DNA of 64,000 bases from Neisseria montereyensis (GCF_024834045.1 NZ_JANUXW010000007.1:1-64000), one strand, 5' to 3'. Counted from the first letter of the stretch, positions 1-10,447 are shown. Made by a program: numbers and translations. Notes: a model not told the origin generated them from the sequence alone.

Positions 1-126
1 ACCGCCGAATTTTTCAGACAAAATAGTGGTCAATGCAGCAGTCAATGTAGTTTTACCATGGTCAACGTGACCAATGGTGCCAACGTTTACGTGCGGTTTG
101 CTCCGCTCGAATTTTTCTTTAGCCAT
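1..126 (-). CDS. tuf: Elongation factor Tu, N-terminal fragment (runs off window)
   Basis: The first 42 codons of EF-Tu, the GTPase that delivers aminoacyl-tRNA to the ribosome. The start codon is at 126, and the reading frame is open to the left window edge. The translation begins [20 protein letters not shown] and continues into the P-loop GHVDHGKT at residues 19-26, which is diagnostic for EF-Tu. It follows fusA at the end of the rpsL-rpsG-fusA-tuf (str) operon, 81 bases downstream of the fusA stop. Only the start of the G domain is visible, so nothing can be said about the rest of the gene. Confidence 0.97.
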   Translation of the reverse strand, partial: MAKEKFERSKPHVNVGTIGHVDHGKTTLTAALTTILSEKFGG

Positions 127-168
127 GAGCTAATTTCCTTATTAAAGAACGATTAAAGATCAGAATAT

Positions 169-194
169 AACCGTCTGAATTTTTTCAGACGGTT
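169..194 (-). terminator. Short uptake-sequence hairpin between fusA and tuf
   Basis: Inverted repeat AACCGTCTGAA (169-179) / TTCAGACGGTT (184-194) with a TTTT loop. It contains the core of the Neisseria uptake sequence but lacks the leading AGG. It lies just after the fusA stop and before tuf, so it may cause partial termination or processing between the two genes. This role is inferred. Confidence 0.5.
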
Positions 195-207
195 TTACTA
201 CAACAGT

Positions 208-2313
208 TTAACCTTTACGGGCTTCTGTTACTTGTGCTGCAACGTGTGCAGGTGCTTCAGCGTATTTCTTGAACTCCATGGAGTAAGTGGCACGGCCTTG
301 TGTGGCTGAGCGCAGGTCAGTTGAATAACCGAACATTTCTGCCAACGGTACTTCCGCACGAACTTTCTTACCGCCGATACCGTCATCATCCATACCTAAA
401 ACGATACCACGGCGACGGTTCAAGTCACCCATTACATCACCCATATAGTCTTCAGGTGTTTCAACTTCAACAGCCATAATCGGCTCAAGCAAAACAGGTG
501 ACGCTTTTTTCATACCTTCTTTAAATGCCATTGATGCAGCTAATTCAAAAGCAATTTGAGAAGAGTCGACATCATGGTAAGAACCGAAAATCAGGCGCAC
601 GCGGACATCTACCACCGGATAACCGGCCACAATACCGTTAGGTAGTGTATCACGGATACCTTTATCAACAGAAGGAATAAATTCACGCGGAATCACGCCA
701 CCTTTGATTTCATCGATAAACTCATAACCTGCACCACCCGGTTCCATCGGTTCCATTTTGATCACAACGTGACCATACTGACCTTTACCACCGGATTGTT
801 TAACGTGTTTGGCTTCAGATTCGACTTCTTTGCGAATCGTTTCACGGTAAGCCACTTGAGGCGCACCCACGTTTGCATCCACGCCGAACTCACGCTTCAT
901 ACGGTCAACAATAATTTCCAAGTGTAATTCACCCATACCGGAAATAATAGTTTGACCTGATTCTTCATCGGTACGAACACGGAAAGAAGGGTCTTCTTTT
1001 GCCAAACGGTTTAAAGCAATACCCATTTTTTCTTGGTCTGCTTTAGTTTTGGGTTCTACAGCCACATGGATTACCGGCTCGGGGAACTCCATACGTTCCA
1101 AAACAATCGGCGCCTCTTCAGCACATAAAGTTTCACCGGTAGTCACATCTTTCAAACCGATGGCAGCCGCAATATCACCGGCACGCACTTCTTCGATTTC
1201 TGTACGATCGGCAGCAGTCATTTGAACCAAACGACCGATACGCTCACGACTACCTTTTACCGAGTTAACAACGGTATCACCTGATTTCACTACGCCGGAA
1301 TAAACGCGAATAAATGTTAACTGACCGACATATTTATCATTAAGCATTTTAAATGCTAATGCTGAGAATTTAGCATCATCACTTGCTTCACGACTGTCGG
1401 CTTCTTCATTAGCCGGGTTAACACCTTGTACAGGCGGAATATCTGTAGGTGCCGGTAAAAACTCTACTACTGCATCCAACATACGTTGAACGCCTTTGTT
1501 TTTAAAGGCAGAACCACAAAGCATCGGTTGAATTTCACCAGCCAGAGTACGTTGACGGATAGCGGAAATAATTTCTTCTTCAGTCAACTCTTCTCCGCCC
1601 AGATACTTATCCATCAATTCTTCACTGGCTTCTGCGGCAGCTTCAACCATGTTGTTGCGCCATTCTTCGGCAGTCTCAACCAAATCGGCAGGAATATCGC
1701 CATATTCGAAAGTGGCGCCTTTATCAGCCTCATTCCAAATGATGGCTTTCATTTTAAGCAAATCGACAACGCCTTCGAATTTATCTTCCGCTCCGACAGG
1801 AATAACAATCGGCACGGGATTAGCGCGCAAACGGGTACGCATTTGCTCCAACACACGGAAGAAATTCGCACCTTGTCGGTCCATCTTATTGACAAAAGCC
1901 AAACGGGGCACTTTATATTTATTAGCCTGACGCCATACGGTTTCAGACTGTGGTTGCACACCACCCACAGCACAATAAACCATTACGGCACCGTCCAACA
2001 CACGCATTGAGCGTTCTACTTCAACCGTAAAGTCAACGTGTCCCGGAGTGTCAATAATATTGAAACGGTGTTCGGGAAATTGACCGGCCATACCTTTCCA
2101 ATAAGAGGTTACAGCTGCAGAAGTAATGGTAATACCACGCTCTTGCTCTTGTTCCATATAGTCGGTGGTAGCAGCACCATCATGTACCTCACCCAATTTG
2201 TGAGTCAGGCCGGTATAGAACAAAATACGTTCTGTAGTAGTGGTTTTACCCGCATCAATATGTGCGGAAATACCAATATTTCGATATAAATTAATCGGGG
2301 TTTTGCGAGCCAT
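208..2313 (-). CDS. fusA: Elongation factor G
   Basis: 701-residue translational GTPase that drives ribosomal translocation and, with RRF, ribosome recycling. The N-terminal G domain shows the P-loop AHIDAGKTT (residues 17-25), the switch-II DTPGH and the NKMD guanine-specificity motif. Switch I contains the RGIT motif. Domains II-V follow, ending in the conserved C-terminal region (YSTDLRS, GRA). Length is normal for bacterial EF-G (about 700). The gene lies 18 bases downstream of rpsG on the minus strand and upstream of tuf, as in the standard str operon. Nothing unusual is seen. A GTPase of this family could be a paralogue (EF-G2), but the operon context argues for the housekeeping copy. 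Confidence 0.98.
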   Translation of the reverse strand: MARKTPINLYRNIGISAHIDAGKTTTTERILFYTGLTHKLGEVHDGAATTDYMEQEQERGITITSAAVTSYWKGMAGQFPEHRFNIIDTPGHVDFTVEVERSMRVLDGAVMVYCAVGGVQPQSETVWRQANKYKVPRLAFVNKMDRQGANFFRVLEQMRTRLRANPVPIVIPVGAEDKFEGVVDLLKMKAIIWNEADKGATFEYGDIPADLVETAEEWRNNMVEAAAEASEELMDKYLGGEELTEEEIISAIRQRTLAGEIQPMLCGSAFKNKGVQRMLDAVVEFLPAPTDIPPVQGVNPANEEADSREASDDAKFSALAFKMLNDKYVGQLTFIRVYSGVVKSGDTVVNSVKGSRERIGRLVQMTAADRTEIEEVRAGDIAAAIGLKDVTTGETLCAEEAPIVLERMEFPEPVIHVAVEPKTKADQEKMGIALNRLAKEDPSFRVRTDEESGQTIISGMGELHLEIIVDRMKREFGVDANVGAPQVAYRETIRKEVESEAKHVKQSGGKGQYGHVVIKMEPMEPGGAGYEFIDEIKGGVIPREFIPSVDKGIRDTLPNGIVAGYPVVDVRVRLIFGSYHDVDSSQIAFELAASMAFKEGMKKASPVLLEPIMAVEVETPEDYMGDVMGDLNRRRGIVLGMDDDGIGGKKVRAEVPLAEMFGYSTDLRSATQGRATYSMEFKKYAEAPAHVAAQVTEARKG

Positions 2314-2331
2314 TTTATTCGCCTTTCAAAA

Positions 2332-2802
2332 TTAGAAACGGAAGTGAGAGAAGGCTTTGTTGGCTTCAGCCATGCGGTGTACTTCTTCACGTTTTTTCAT
2401 AGCACCGCCACGACCTTCAGCTGCATCAATCAATTCGCCGGCCAAACGCAAATCCATAGATTTTTCACCGCGTTTGCGTGCAGCATCACGCACCCAACGC
2501 ATAGCCAAAGCCAAACGGCGTGAAGGGCGAACCTCAACAGGAACTTGATAGTTAGCACCACCTACACGGCGGCTTTTCACTTCGACAACGGGTTTAGCAT
2601 TGGCGATGGCTTCGTTAAATACTTCGATTGCTGCTTTACCGGTTTTTTTCTCAATCTGTTCCAATGCACCGTAAACAATACGTTCGGCAACAGATTTTTT
2701 ACCGTCAATCATCAATACATTCATAAATTTAGTCAATTCAACGCTACCGAACTTAGGATCCGGCAATATGTCGCGTTTGGGGACTTCTCTACGTCTTGGC
2801 AT
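2332..2802 (-). CDS. rpsG: 30S ribosomal protein S7
   Basis: 156 residues, the normal length. Begins [20 protein letters not shown] and contains the conserved [20 protein letters not shown] region near residues 110-129. S7 nucleates assembly of the 30S head and contacts the 3' major domain of 16S rRNA and the E-site tRNA. In other bacteria it also represses translation of its own operon by binding the rpsL-rpsG intercistronic region. Here that spacer is 119 bases (2803-2921), but I did not identify the specific S7-binding fold in it. It is the second gene of the str operon. Confidence 0.98.
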   Translation of the reverse strand: MPRRREVPKRDILPDPKFGSVELTKFMNVLMIDGKKSVAERIVYGALEQIEKKTGKAAIEVFNEAIANAKPVVEVKSRRVGGANYQVPVEVRPSRRLALAMRWVRDAARKRGEKSMDLRLAGELIDAAEGRGGAMKKREEVHRMAEANKAFSHFRF

Positions 2803-2921
2803 TTTAATTCCTTACTTAGTCTATTCAGTTGGGGCAATCCCATGAATACCCATCAAGATATTCACTTACTCGGCTGTATTGCTAAGAGACACAACCGACG
2901 TGCCATATAGTGTTAGCTAGA

Positions 2922-3293
2922 TTATTTAGGGCGCTTCGCACCGTATTTAGAACGGGCTTGTTTACGATCTTTCACGCCCGCAGTATCCAACGAACCGCGA
3001 ACAGTATGATAACGCACACCCGGTAAGTCTTTTACACGACCGCCGCGAATCAGCACAACGCTGTGCTCTTGCAGGTTGTGGCCTTCACCACCGATGTATG
3101 AAATCACTTCAAAACCGTTGGTTAAACGAACTTTGCACACTTTACGCAACGCAGAGTTCGGTTTTTTCGGTGTAGTTGTATAAACACGGGTACAAACACC
3201 GCGTTTTTGCGGGCACGCTTCTAGTGCCGGCACTTTATTAATGTACACAGGCTTTTGACGGCCTTTGCGTACTAATTGGTTAATAGTTGGCAT
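2922..3293 (-). CDS. rpsL: 30S ribosomal protein S12
   Basis: 123-residue S12, a decoding-site protein and the target of streptomycin resistance mutations. The start is placed at 3293 ([12 protein letters not shown]), which matches S12 from other bacteria. The frame is open further upstream, but the extra 16 codons (beginning MRTWCSQVF) have no counterpart in the family. The PNSALRK segment around residue 42 keeps the wild-type lysine, and [13 protein letters not shown] contains the second hot-spot lysine, also wild type. The sequence therefore predicts no classical streptomycin-resistance substitution. First gene of the str operon. Confidence 0.97.
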   Translation of the reverse strand: MPTINQLVRKGRQKPVYINKVPALEACPQKRGVCTRVYTTTPKKPNSALRKVCKVRLTNGFEVISYIGGEGHNLQEHSVVLIRGGRVKDLPGVRYHTVRGSLDTAGVKDRKQARSKYGAKRPK

Positions 3294-3450
3294 ATTTTCT
3301 CGTCCTGTTGAGTGAAACACTTGCGAACACCATGTCCGCAAGAGCGGAATTATAGCTTTAATGCAACCATTTAGTCAAATACCTACACGATTACAACGAA
3401 CACATCATTTCAAATGTTGCATAATTTTTTATATAAAATAAAAGATAAAA

Positions 3451-3477
3451 AAAGAGCCTGCTAAACGCAGGCTCTTT
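3451..3477 (-). terminator. Rho-independent terminator of the porin gene
   Basis: Perfect 11-base stem AAAGAGCCTGC (3451-3461) / GCAGGCTCTTT (3467-3477) with loop TAAAC. On the minus strand the stem is followed by a run of T residues (3450 downward). It sits 31 bases beyond the porin stop codon, so it is the obvious end of that transcript. Confidence 0.9.
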
Positions 3478-3507
3478 ATATTGATTACTAACTCTCTTTA
3501 AGAGAAA

Positions 3508-4581
3508 TTAGAACAGGTGACGCAGGCCAACCATACCGGCAGTATTTTGGATTTTGTTTTCGCCTTTACCAAATTTCAACCAGCCGGCAGAAATCATAGC
3601 AGAAGTACGTTTAGAGAAATCATAATCCGCACCTACAACCACTTGGTCATATTTACTATCGCCTATTTTATCACCGCCAGTAGTTTTTGCTTTAAAACCA
3701 TGAGCGTATGTAATACGCGGGGTTACATTACCAAAGCGGTATGCCGCAGTTGCTGCAACCTCTTGTGTTTTAATAGTAGGATCATTAGGAATTGGAGTAT
3801 ATTCAGCATCTGCAAAGGCACTTGCATAACTTCCCAAAGTGTCCAAACCTTTAGTGTATTGATAACCTAAACCGGCAAATAAGTTATTGGCATCGTAACC
3901 AGCAAATACACGATGAACTTGACCATTCTCACCATCGCCGTTATTGTTGTTATATGCATTTTTCTTGAAGCCAACGCCATATTGTGCAAAGAAGCCTGAG
4001 TTTTCATAGTTCAAGCCACCGAAGTAGGCATCACGAGAAGGCTCGTCATGAGTATATTTATCACCAGGGTTGGCGTTGTCACGCGGTGTATATTGTACGC
4101 TTGCACTGAAGCCGCTGAATACAGGGGTATCGTAACGTACAGAAACTTCACGAGAGTCATTACGAGTAAACACACCCAAACCTAAAGCATTGCTGCCATA
4201 TTCCCATGCATCAAGTGCATCCATATCTTTTACAGGAGTGCTGATTCGACCGGCGCGGATTTTACCGAAGCCGCCTTCAAGGCCGATATATGAATCGCGA
4301 TCAGCCCATTTACCACCGCTAGTGCCTTGACCATTACCACCAACGCTCACTGTATTTTCAACTTGCCAAATGGCATTCAAATTTGAACCTAAATGCTCAT
4401 GGCCTTTGAAACCAATGCGTGAACCCAAATCAACGATTTCAGTTGCGGTTTTAGATTTTTCACCACCCACTTTTAATTGGGAAACTTGAACACCTGCTTT
4501 GATTTGACCGTACAAAGTAACGTCAGCCATTGCTGCAACAGGCAAAGCAGCCAAAGACAAAGCAATCAGAGATTTTTTCAT
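3508..4581 (-). CDS. Trimeric outer-membrane porin (PorB/PorA family)
   Basis: 357-residue Gram-negative porin. A signal peptide (MKKSLIALSLAALPVAAMA) is followed by mature DVTLYGQIKAGV, typical of neisserial PorA/PorB and other beta-proteobacterial porins. The protein ends in phenylalanine (GLRHLF), the Bam recognition signal for outer-membrane barrel proteins. The PEFPG-type constriction loop is not obvious, but the alternating beta-strand pattern and YEN/FAGL segments fit a 16-strand barrel. A Shine-Dalgarno AAGGAAT lies before the ATG. The gene is single, with its own terminator (3451-3477) and a long AT-rich leader. No homopolymeric C or G tract is seen in the promoter, unlike phase-variable meningococcal porA. 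Whether it is the PorB orthologue cannot be settled by eye. Confidence 0.93.
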   Translation of the reverse strand: MKKSLIALSLAALPVAAMADVTLYGQIKAGVQVSQLKVGGEKSKTATEIVDLGSRIGFKGHEHLGSNLNAIWQVENTVSVGGNGQGTSGGKWADRDSYIGLEGGFGKIRAGRISTPVKDMDALDAWEYGSNALGLGVFTRNDSREVSVRYDTPVFSGFSASVQYTPRDNANPGDKYTHDEPSRDAYFGGLNYENSGFFAQYGVGFKKNAYNNNNGDGENGQVHRVFAGYDANNLFAGLGYQYTKGLDTLGSYASAFADAEYTPIPNDPTIKTQEVAATAAYRFGNVTPRITYAHGFKAKTTGGDKIGDSKYDQVVVGADYDFSKRTSAMISAGWLKFGKGENKIQNTAGMVGLRHLF

Positions 4582-5202
4582 TGCTGTATTCCTTTTCTAT
4601 CGTTTGAGAAAACAAACTTAAATGGACATGAAACCACCTAAGTTTTTGCATTCATCGCAGGATTAGCGATTTCATGTCTGCTAATATAATTGCTTCGTTG
4701 CAAAAAAACAAACTTTATCGCCCTACGATTGGTTGTTTTTTTTAAAAACATATGGAGTTTATTCCATTTTTTTTATTTAGTTTCATTAAAATCAAAGAGA
4801 TATGTCAACTTGTAGCACATTTGGCACATTTGCAACAAATTATTCAATTTGTTGGATTTTGGTGCTTCAACCAAGTAGAAATCATAAGTAAATGCACAAT
4901 GACAAAGAATTAAAAGACTAATGTTTTATTCTCAGGCAAACCAGAACCACTAAGATATACAGCGAATATGAACTCTATCGTAATATCATTTATTCACTAT
5001 GCAATCAAGATAAAATTTATCTTTGTATTTGTTATTTATGGATATTAATAAAATTTTTACTGTTATATCATTTTTTTCATCCCAAACAACCTTAAATTTT
5101 TCAAAAACAATGACAAACAGGACGGATAAATCCACCCTGTTCAAAGTTAAAATACAAACCTATTTGAAGCTTATGCTATTTCAGACGGCCGGTATGACTA
5201 TA
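4582..5202. other. AT-rich intergenic region between porin and rhlE
   Basis: About 620 bases without a convincing gene. It holds the porin promoter and leader, many A/T runs, an uptake-sequence half (TTCAGACGGCC near 5179), and a weak hairpin at about 5118-5140 (AACAGG.../...CCTGTT around GGATAAATCC) that may end the rhlE transcript. A plus-strand reading frame starts at 5023 but runs through the rhlE C-terminus antisense and has no family features, so it is not called. Confidence 0.5.
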
Positions 5203-6588
5203 TTAGGCTCCGTAATCAGGTTGCAACAAAGCACACTGCTGCCGCTCTCGTCTGCTACGGCGCGAACGGCCTGCAATTTTTCCGCAAGCGCTGCCGGGAT
5301 CATTGTTTCTCTCGGACAAACGCTTTTCGGCACGGCTATTTTTCTTATAATCTTTATTTCGTGGTTCTCGTGGCACACTGTGTTTTTTGACCGAGGCATC
5401 TTTATCAATCTCTGCAATACTGCCGCCATTTTGCCACCAAGTCGGCTCGAACCCTTCTATACGCTCAATGTCTATGGTACTGCCCGTTAGCGTTTTAATG
5501 GCTTCAAACATTTTCTGCTCGTATTGATCCATTAAAGAAATCGCCACACCATCGGCACCGGCTCGCCCTGTGCGGCCGATACGGTGTACATAGTCTTCCG
5601 GCTGCGTCGGCAGCTCGTAGTTAATTACAAAAGGCAATTCGGCAATATCCAAGCCGCGTGCGGCCACATCGGTGGCCACCAATACGCGCAATCTGCCCTC
5701 TTTAAATGCACCAAGGGTTTCTAAGCGGTTTTGCTGAGATTTATCGCCGTGAATGGCTTGGGCGGCAATTTCTCTGCGTTTGAGATCTCGGGTAACCTGA
5801 TCAACGCTTTGTTTGGTTTTACAGAATACAATCACTTGGTTCATATCCAAATCAATAATTAAGCGTTCGAGTAAGTTGCGCTTGCGCATGGTATCTACAG
5901 CAATCACATGTTGTTCTACATTCGCATTGGCCGTATTTTGTGCCGCAACTTCTATCAATTCGGGGCTGCTCATAAAGTCTTGAGCCAGCTTACGAATCGG
6001 CGAAGAGAACGTAGCAGAAAACAGCAGGGTTTGACGCTGCTTGGGCAACATCTGCATGATTTTGCGGATATCGTCGATAAAACCCATATCCAACATACGG
6101 TCTGCTTCGTCGAGTACAACGATTTCAACTTTGCTGAAATTCAGGTTTTTTTGTTTGACGTGATCGAGCAGGCGGCCGACGGTGGCAACCACAATTTCAC
6201 TGCCGGCACGAAGATCGGCCGTTTGCTTATCCATATTCACTCCGCCGAACAATACGGTGTGGCGCAGCGGTAGGTTTTTAATATAGTTTTTTACGTTTTG
6301 ATCAATTTGGTCGGCTAACTCGCGAGTCGGCGTTAATACCAACATGCGCACGGGGTGCATAGCCGGCGATGTGCTGGGTGTTGCATAGCGTTTTAACCGT
6401 TCGAGGCTTGGGAGCATAAAGGCAGCGGTTTTGCCTGTGCCCGTTTGGGCGGCGGCCAAAAGGTCATGGCCTGCCAACGCTTTGGGAATGGCGGCAGCCT
6501 GAATAGGTGTCGGCGTTTCATAGCCTTGCTCGGTTAGCGCGGCTATGATTTCGCTGCCTAAACCGAGAGATGTAAAAGTTTGGGTCAT
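5203..6588 (-). CDS. rhlE: DEAD-box ATP-dependent RNA helicase RhlE
   Basis: 461-residue superfamily-2 RNA helicase involved in ribosome maturation and RNA turnover. The motifs appear in order: Q motif (TPIQAAAIP), motif I AAQTGTGKTAAF (residues 43-54), PTRELADQ, DEAD (VVLDEADRMLDMGF), SAT (FSATF), and in the second RecA domain ARGLDIAELPFVINYELP and HRIGRTGRAG. The C-terminal tail is rich in K/R/S/E and low in complexity, as usual for RhlE, and is likely an RNA-binding extension. It is monocistronic, with a structured leader upstream (6601-6700). The last ~20 residues (from RSRRSRRERQQCALLQP) resemble the end of other neisserial RhlE proteins as I remember them. Confidence 0.93.
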   Translation of the reverse strand: MTQTFTSLGLGSEIIAALTEQGYETPTPIQAAAIPKALAGHDLLAAAQTGTGKTAAFMLPSLERLKRYATPSTSPAMHPVRMLVLTPTRELADQIDQNVKNYIKNLPLRHTVLFGGVNMDKQTADLRAGSEIVVATVGRLLDHVKQKNLNFSKVEIVVLDEADRMLDMGFIDDIRKIMQMLPKQRQTLLFSATFSSPIRKLAQDFMSSPELIEVAAQNTANANVEQHVIAVDTMRKRNLLERLIIDLDMNQVIVFCKTKQSVDQVTRDLKRREIAAQAIHGDKSQQNRLETLGAFKEGRLRVLVATDVAARGLDIAELPFVINYELPTQPEDYVHRIGRTGRAGADGVAISLMDQYEQKMFEAIKTLTGSTIDIERIEGFEPTWWQNGGSIAEIDKDASVKKHSVPREPRNKDYKKNSRAEKRLSERNNDPGSACGKIAGRSRRSRRERQQCALLQPDYGA

Positions 6589-6601
6589 GGTACGATTTCC
6601 G

Positions 6602-6699
6602 TTTCAGACGGCCTATGATTCATCGGCCGGAATAAGATCGGCTTACGATGTTCCGGCCTGTTTATCGGATAAGGATTTTTTAATAAGGCCGTCTGAATA
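6602..6699 (-). promoter_or_regulatory. Structured leader upstream of rhlE
   Basis: Upstream of the rhlE start lie two facing uptake sequences (TTCAGACGGCCT at about 6603 and AGGCCGTCTGAA at about 6690). Between them is an 8-base inverted repeat GGCCGGAA (6625-6632) / TTCCGGCC (6651-6658). As RNA this could form a nested stem of about 100 bases in the rhlE leader. The rest of the gap to recC (6700-6967) holds one more uptake sequence near 6921 and no gene. Confidence 0.4.
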
Positions 6700-6967
6700 G
6701 TTATAGGGTTGGGTCAATAAATTAAGGCGGACGGATCACTTCCGACCGATATTGCAAAATCACGCTACTTACATGGTTGTTACGTTACTGTTGTGCCTAT
6801 TGCAACAACCACTTGATTTTGGCTTGAACGGATTCTGCCGTATAAAAATGTGTGAAACGCTTTATTACATAAATATACCGGTTTCAGCCTGTTTATTATG
6901 CCACAAAATCAACCACGCTTTCAGACGGCCTATTCTGTACCAATACATTTTGCCAAATATAAACGCC

Positions 6968-9900
6968 CTATTCTTCCCCTTCAGGCTTTTGTACCGCGGC
7001 ATTCAATAAAGGAACAAGCAGCTCTTGAATCATATTCCAGAACAAAGGCGACTCAATCGGCGGCGTTTCACTATTGCCGAACACCAGCGCCACTTCAGTA
7101 TAGTCTTTCTGCCCTTTGCTGACTTTATTGCCGTGATAAGCGCTGGACGCCGTACTCATTGCTTGGGTTTCATCCTCACCATTATGCATTTTTTCAGCAA
7201 CTGCCAATGATGTGCGGGCGAAAAACGGCAACGGTCGGCTTTGCCCGATGGCATAAAACGCCAGCCATTTTTGCAATAAGGCCTGCGCTTCAGACTGTGG
7301 GATTTCAGCCAAAGTTTCCGGTTCGTTAGGCAATAGCAGATGGGTTTGATAGGTTTCGGTTTCAGACGGCCTCACGGCACAAAATATTAAGTGTTCCAAT
7401 AATATGGCCAGCCGACGGGGCGAATTGGGCGGTTGTTCGAGAAAATAAATCTGCCCGTGTTGATAAAGGTGGTTGAGACTGCCTTCCAGTATGTAAGGCG
7501 TATCGAAAAGCGTATAGGCTATGGTCGGCAGTTTAGGGCTGGATACTAGGGTACTGTCGAGTGTTTTTGCGGCCGTCTGAAAATACGTTTGCCATAGCGA
7601 ACCGAGTACGCCTGTAGGCATTAAGCTTTGTGCCTGCAAACGCTCGGCGGTTTGCTCGAAACTTTCGTTATGACGGCGGGCGGCGGTATATTCTGCAACA
7701 ATACGTTCGGCTTGCTGCGGCTCAAACGGTTCGGCGGCATCCCATGCCTGATCGCGGTATGGTTCCTGCCAGCTTAAGGTATTTTGCAGCCAGTAGCGCA
7801 CGGGGTTTTGCCAGAAGCGGATAAAGTCATAATGGCGAACCGTATTTTCCTCCGCCACACTATCGGAAAGCGGCTCACTAAAAAATTCAGACGGCTCTGC
7901 GGCAGGTGTATTTAAAGCACCTGCATAATCCTGCCGGGTACCGGATAGGCCGTCTGAAAGCGATTGAGGCGTGAAATAACGGGGCGAAAAAGCTTGCAAG
8001 GGATGCTGAACAACCCAGTTTTGATGCAATTCGGCTGTGGTTTTTCCAGTCATCGCTGCGAGGGTATCCATTAATTCATTGAGTAATGCCGAAGGTGCTA
8101 ATTCCTGATCATTGCGGATATCGCGGCCGACATACGACAAATAAAGGATTTCACGCGCACTCATTACAGCTTCTAAAAATAGATAACGGTCGTCGTCGCG
8201 GCGGGCGCGGTCACCTTTTTGCGGGTGTTGGGCGATTAAGTCGAAAGCGGCGGCTTTGGTGTTGCGGGGGAAGTCACCATCATTCAGCCCCAGCAGGCAA
8301 ATCATTTTGAACGGCAAGCTGCGCATCGGCACCATGCTGCAAAAGGTGATGCCGCCGCGTAAAAAACCGGCCTGACTTTCACTGTCGAGAAAACGGCTAA
8401 TGTGACGGATAACGGACGGCTGCGATAAATCTGCTTTAAATCCGGCCAACTCCGCTTCTTCCTGCCAACGCGCCAAGGCCTGACTCAACTGTTGCCATGC
8501 GTGTTGGTCTTCATTATCCGGTTCGGTTAATGCGGTCATTAAAGTGCGTATGCGCTCTACCCATTCGGGAATGCTAACAGCCTTGCACCATGTGCGGGCA
8601 GTTTCCGCAAGGGTGCGAATCAAGGCGGCAAAGCGGCTATAAACTTCCGTTTGCCCCGGATTGCCGTGCCATGCGCTGATTGTGCGCCATAAAGCATGCC
8701 TGCTTTCGGGCAGCATCCAACCGAGTGCGAGGCGTTCCAAACCCTGCTGCCAAGTAAACAGATTATTACCGCCGCGCATATTTTCATCCAAACCCCAATG
8801 GATGCTGAGTTTGGCAATGGTTTCGTGCAATAACGGCAAATCATCGCGGTTTAAGCCAAAGCGGCGGCGCACCAATTCGTTTTCCAACAATGACAACAAT
8901 AAATCCACTTCAAAACGGCTTTCCAGCAATATCAACACTTGCGACAAGGCCTGAAACAGGGGCTGACGGCGGCTGATTTTGACATCGGATACCGAATACG
9001 GCAACGCTTGCGATCCTGCCTGCGCCTGCCCGAATACGGCTTCGATAAACGGGCTATACGGTTCGATATGCGGTGTGAGCACGGCAATATCGTGCGGCTG
9101 CCAATCGGGATGTTCGGCCAATACGGTGAGCAGGCGGTCTTTTAAAATTTGCAATTCGCGCAAGGGGCTGTGCGCGGAAACGGCCGTTATCGAACCGTCA
9201 TTCAAATCCGGCTGCGGCAGGTTATGTGGGTTTTCAGACGGCATGTTTAAGGTTTGAATATCGTATTGCAAGCGGTGCAATAAGGTTTGAGAGGCCGTCT
9301 GAAAAGGCTCTTCTTCAAAAACCTGAATCTCGTGTTTGGGTACATCGACTAAGGCATCGAAAAAATCCCGCCCTTGTTTGCCCAACGAGGCCAAAAGCGG
9401 ATGCCCTGTCTGGCTCAAATCGATATCGTCTTCCTGCTGTAAAACTTGGGCGGCTTCAATCACATTACCCCAATATTCGCTGCTTGGGTTCAGGGCGAAA
9501 ATATGTACGTCGCAATGTTCCGCCAAAGCCTGTAACAATTGCAGATAAACCGGTGCCATCGTAGCAATACCGAACACACAATAACGCTCGGGCAGTTTGT
9601 TTTTATCTAACGCGCCCAAGAGTTGCCGCCATAAAGCGACACGGTGCGGGGTGGATTGTTTGCCGTCGTCCAAATACCGCCACAAAGCTGCCTGCCAGTG
9701 TTCATCCTCACCCAAGCCAACCATTTTTTCCTGCTGCCAAGCATCTATCCATTGCGGGCGGTAAACCAAATATTGGTCGAAAATATCCGCCAACTGGCCG
9801 GCCATCTGATAATCTGCCGTTGCGCCACTGCGTAAATAGCTTTGCAAGGCTTCGCGCACCGGGGCATATTCCGAGGCCGTCTGAAAATCCTCACTTTGAA

Positions 9901-10207
9901 ACAGCGACAATAAACGCCAGCGCATCACTTCGGGATCGAACGGACTAAGCATAGGCACATCGGCAATCATGTCGCGCATCAATTGCCATGTCAGCCGACC
10001 GGGTAAGCTGAAATTCAGATTGGCGGCAATACCGGTTTCTTTGGCCAGATAGCTGTTCAAATAACGCCGCATACCTTGGCTCTGCACAATAATTTCTTCC
10101 GCCGCAAACGGATTGGCAGGCGGTTGAAGCTGATGAAGACGGGCGAATAATGCGGCCAGATCTTCAAGTCGGTTCGACTGATAAAGGTAAAGCATATCGG
10201 CAGACAA
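6968..10207 (-). CDS. recC: Exodeoxyribonuclease V subunit gamma (RecC)
   Basis: 1079-residue RecC-like protein, the Chi-scanning subunit of RecBCD for double-strand-break repair. N-terminal pattern LYLYQSNRLEDLAALFARL and IIVQSQGMRRYLN is typical of RecC. Later hallmarks include the helicase-like but inactivated core (GLNDGDFPR) and a C-terminal nuclease-like fold (residues ~800-1079). Length is close to other neisserial RecC proteins (about 1,080). The start may instead be the internal methionine four codons later (MLYLYQ). recB and recD are not adjacent, which is usual in Neisseria. The gene contains several uptake sequences, among them one ATGCCGTCTGAA (9233-9244, minus strand), the meningococcal dialect. 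Confidence 0.93.
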   Translation of the reverse strand: MSADMLYLYQSNRLEDLAALFARLHQLQPPANPFAAEEIIVQSQGMRRYLNSYLAKETGIAANLNFSLPGRLTWQLMRDMIADVPMLSPFDPEVMRWRLLSLFQSEDFQTASEYAPVREALQSYLRSGATADYQMAGQLADIFDQYLVYRPQWIDAWQQEKMVGLGEDEHWQAALWRYLDDGKQSTPHRVALWRQLLGALDKNKLPERYCVFGIATMAPVYLQLLQALAEHCDVHIFALNPSSEYWGNVIEAAQVLQQEDDIDLSQTGHPLLASLGKQGRDFFDALVDVPKHEIQVFEEEPFQTASQTLLHRLQYDIQTLNMPSENPHNLPQPDLNDGSITAVSAHSPLRELQILKDRLLTVLAEHPDWQPHDIAVLTPHIEPYSPFIEAVFGQAQAGSQALPYSVSDVKISRRQPLFQALSQVLILLESRFEVDLLLSLLENELVRRRFGLNRDDLPLLHETIAKLSIHWGLDENMRGGNNLFTWQQGLERLALGWMLPESRHALWRTISAWHGNPGQTEVYSRFAALIRTLAETARTWCKAVSIPEWVERIRTLMTALTEPDNEDQHAWQQLSQALARWQEEAELAGFKADLSQPSVIRHISRFLDSESQAGFLRGGITFCSMVPMRSLPFKMICLLGLNDGDFPRNTKAAAFDLIAQHPQKGDRARRDDDRYLFLEAVMSAREILYLSYVGRDIRNDQELAPSALLNELMDTLAAMTGKTTAELHQNWVVQHPLQAFSPRYFTPQSLSDGLSGTRQDYAGALNTPAAEPSEFFSEPLSDSVAEENTVRHYDFIRFWQNPVRYWLQNTLSWQEPYRDQAWDAAEPFEPQQAERIVAEYTAARRHNESFEQTAERLQAQSLMPTGVLGSLWQTYFQTAAKTLDSTLVSSPKLPTIAYTLFDTPYILEGSLNHLYQHGQIYFLEQPPNSPRRLAILLEHLIFCAVRPSETETYQTHLLLPNEPETLAEIPQSEAQALLQKWLAFYAIGQSRPLPFFARTSLAVAEKMHNGEDETQAMSTASSAYHGNKVSKGQKDYTEVALVFGNSETPPIESPLFWNMIQELLVPLLNAAVQKPEGEE

Positions 10208-10384
10208 TAGAAATAATGAATAACGGGATTATATAGCACGGCCGAACAAAAGCGGCGGGATTATCAATGTTTACCCTTTCCTTATATTGTCTTACCGCCC
10301 GCTTTTATTTTTTCAGACGGCCTCACAAGACGACTCTATCCACCTTGATAGCCCTTAGATATACATTTAATTAGGTAAAATAAA

Positions 10385-10420
10385 ACAAGGCCGTCTGAAA
10401 TATCTTTCAGACGGCCTTGT
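10385..10420 (-). terminator. Paired uptake-sequence terminator after ppk2
   Basis: Perfect 16-base stem ACAAGGCCGTCTGAAA (10385-10400) / TTTCAGACGGCCTTGT (10405-10420) with a 4-base loop TATC, followed on the minus strand by TTTTA. It is the classic neisserial arrangement of two facing uptake sequences serving as a terminator, 27 bases after the ppk2 stop. Confidence 0.85.
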
Positions 10421-10447
10421 TGTGATGCCAATATAGCTGCTGCCCGA

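Noticed and set aside
1486-2010. Plus-strand 174-codon frame inside fusA
   Set aside because: Antisense to the strongly conserved EF-G core; no ribosome-binding site or family features.
3508-4900. Phase-variable poly-G/C tract at the porin promoter
   Set aside because: No homopolymer longer than a few G or C occurs upstream of the start.
5023-5490. Plus-strand 155-codon frame between porin and rhlE
   Set aside because: Its second half is antisense to rhlE and the composition is that of noncoding AT-rich DNA.
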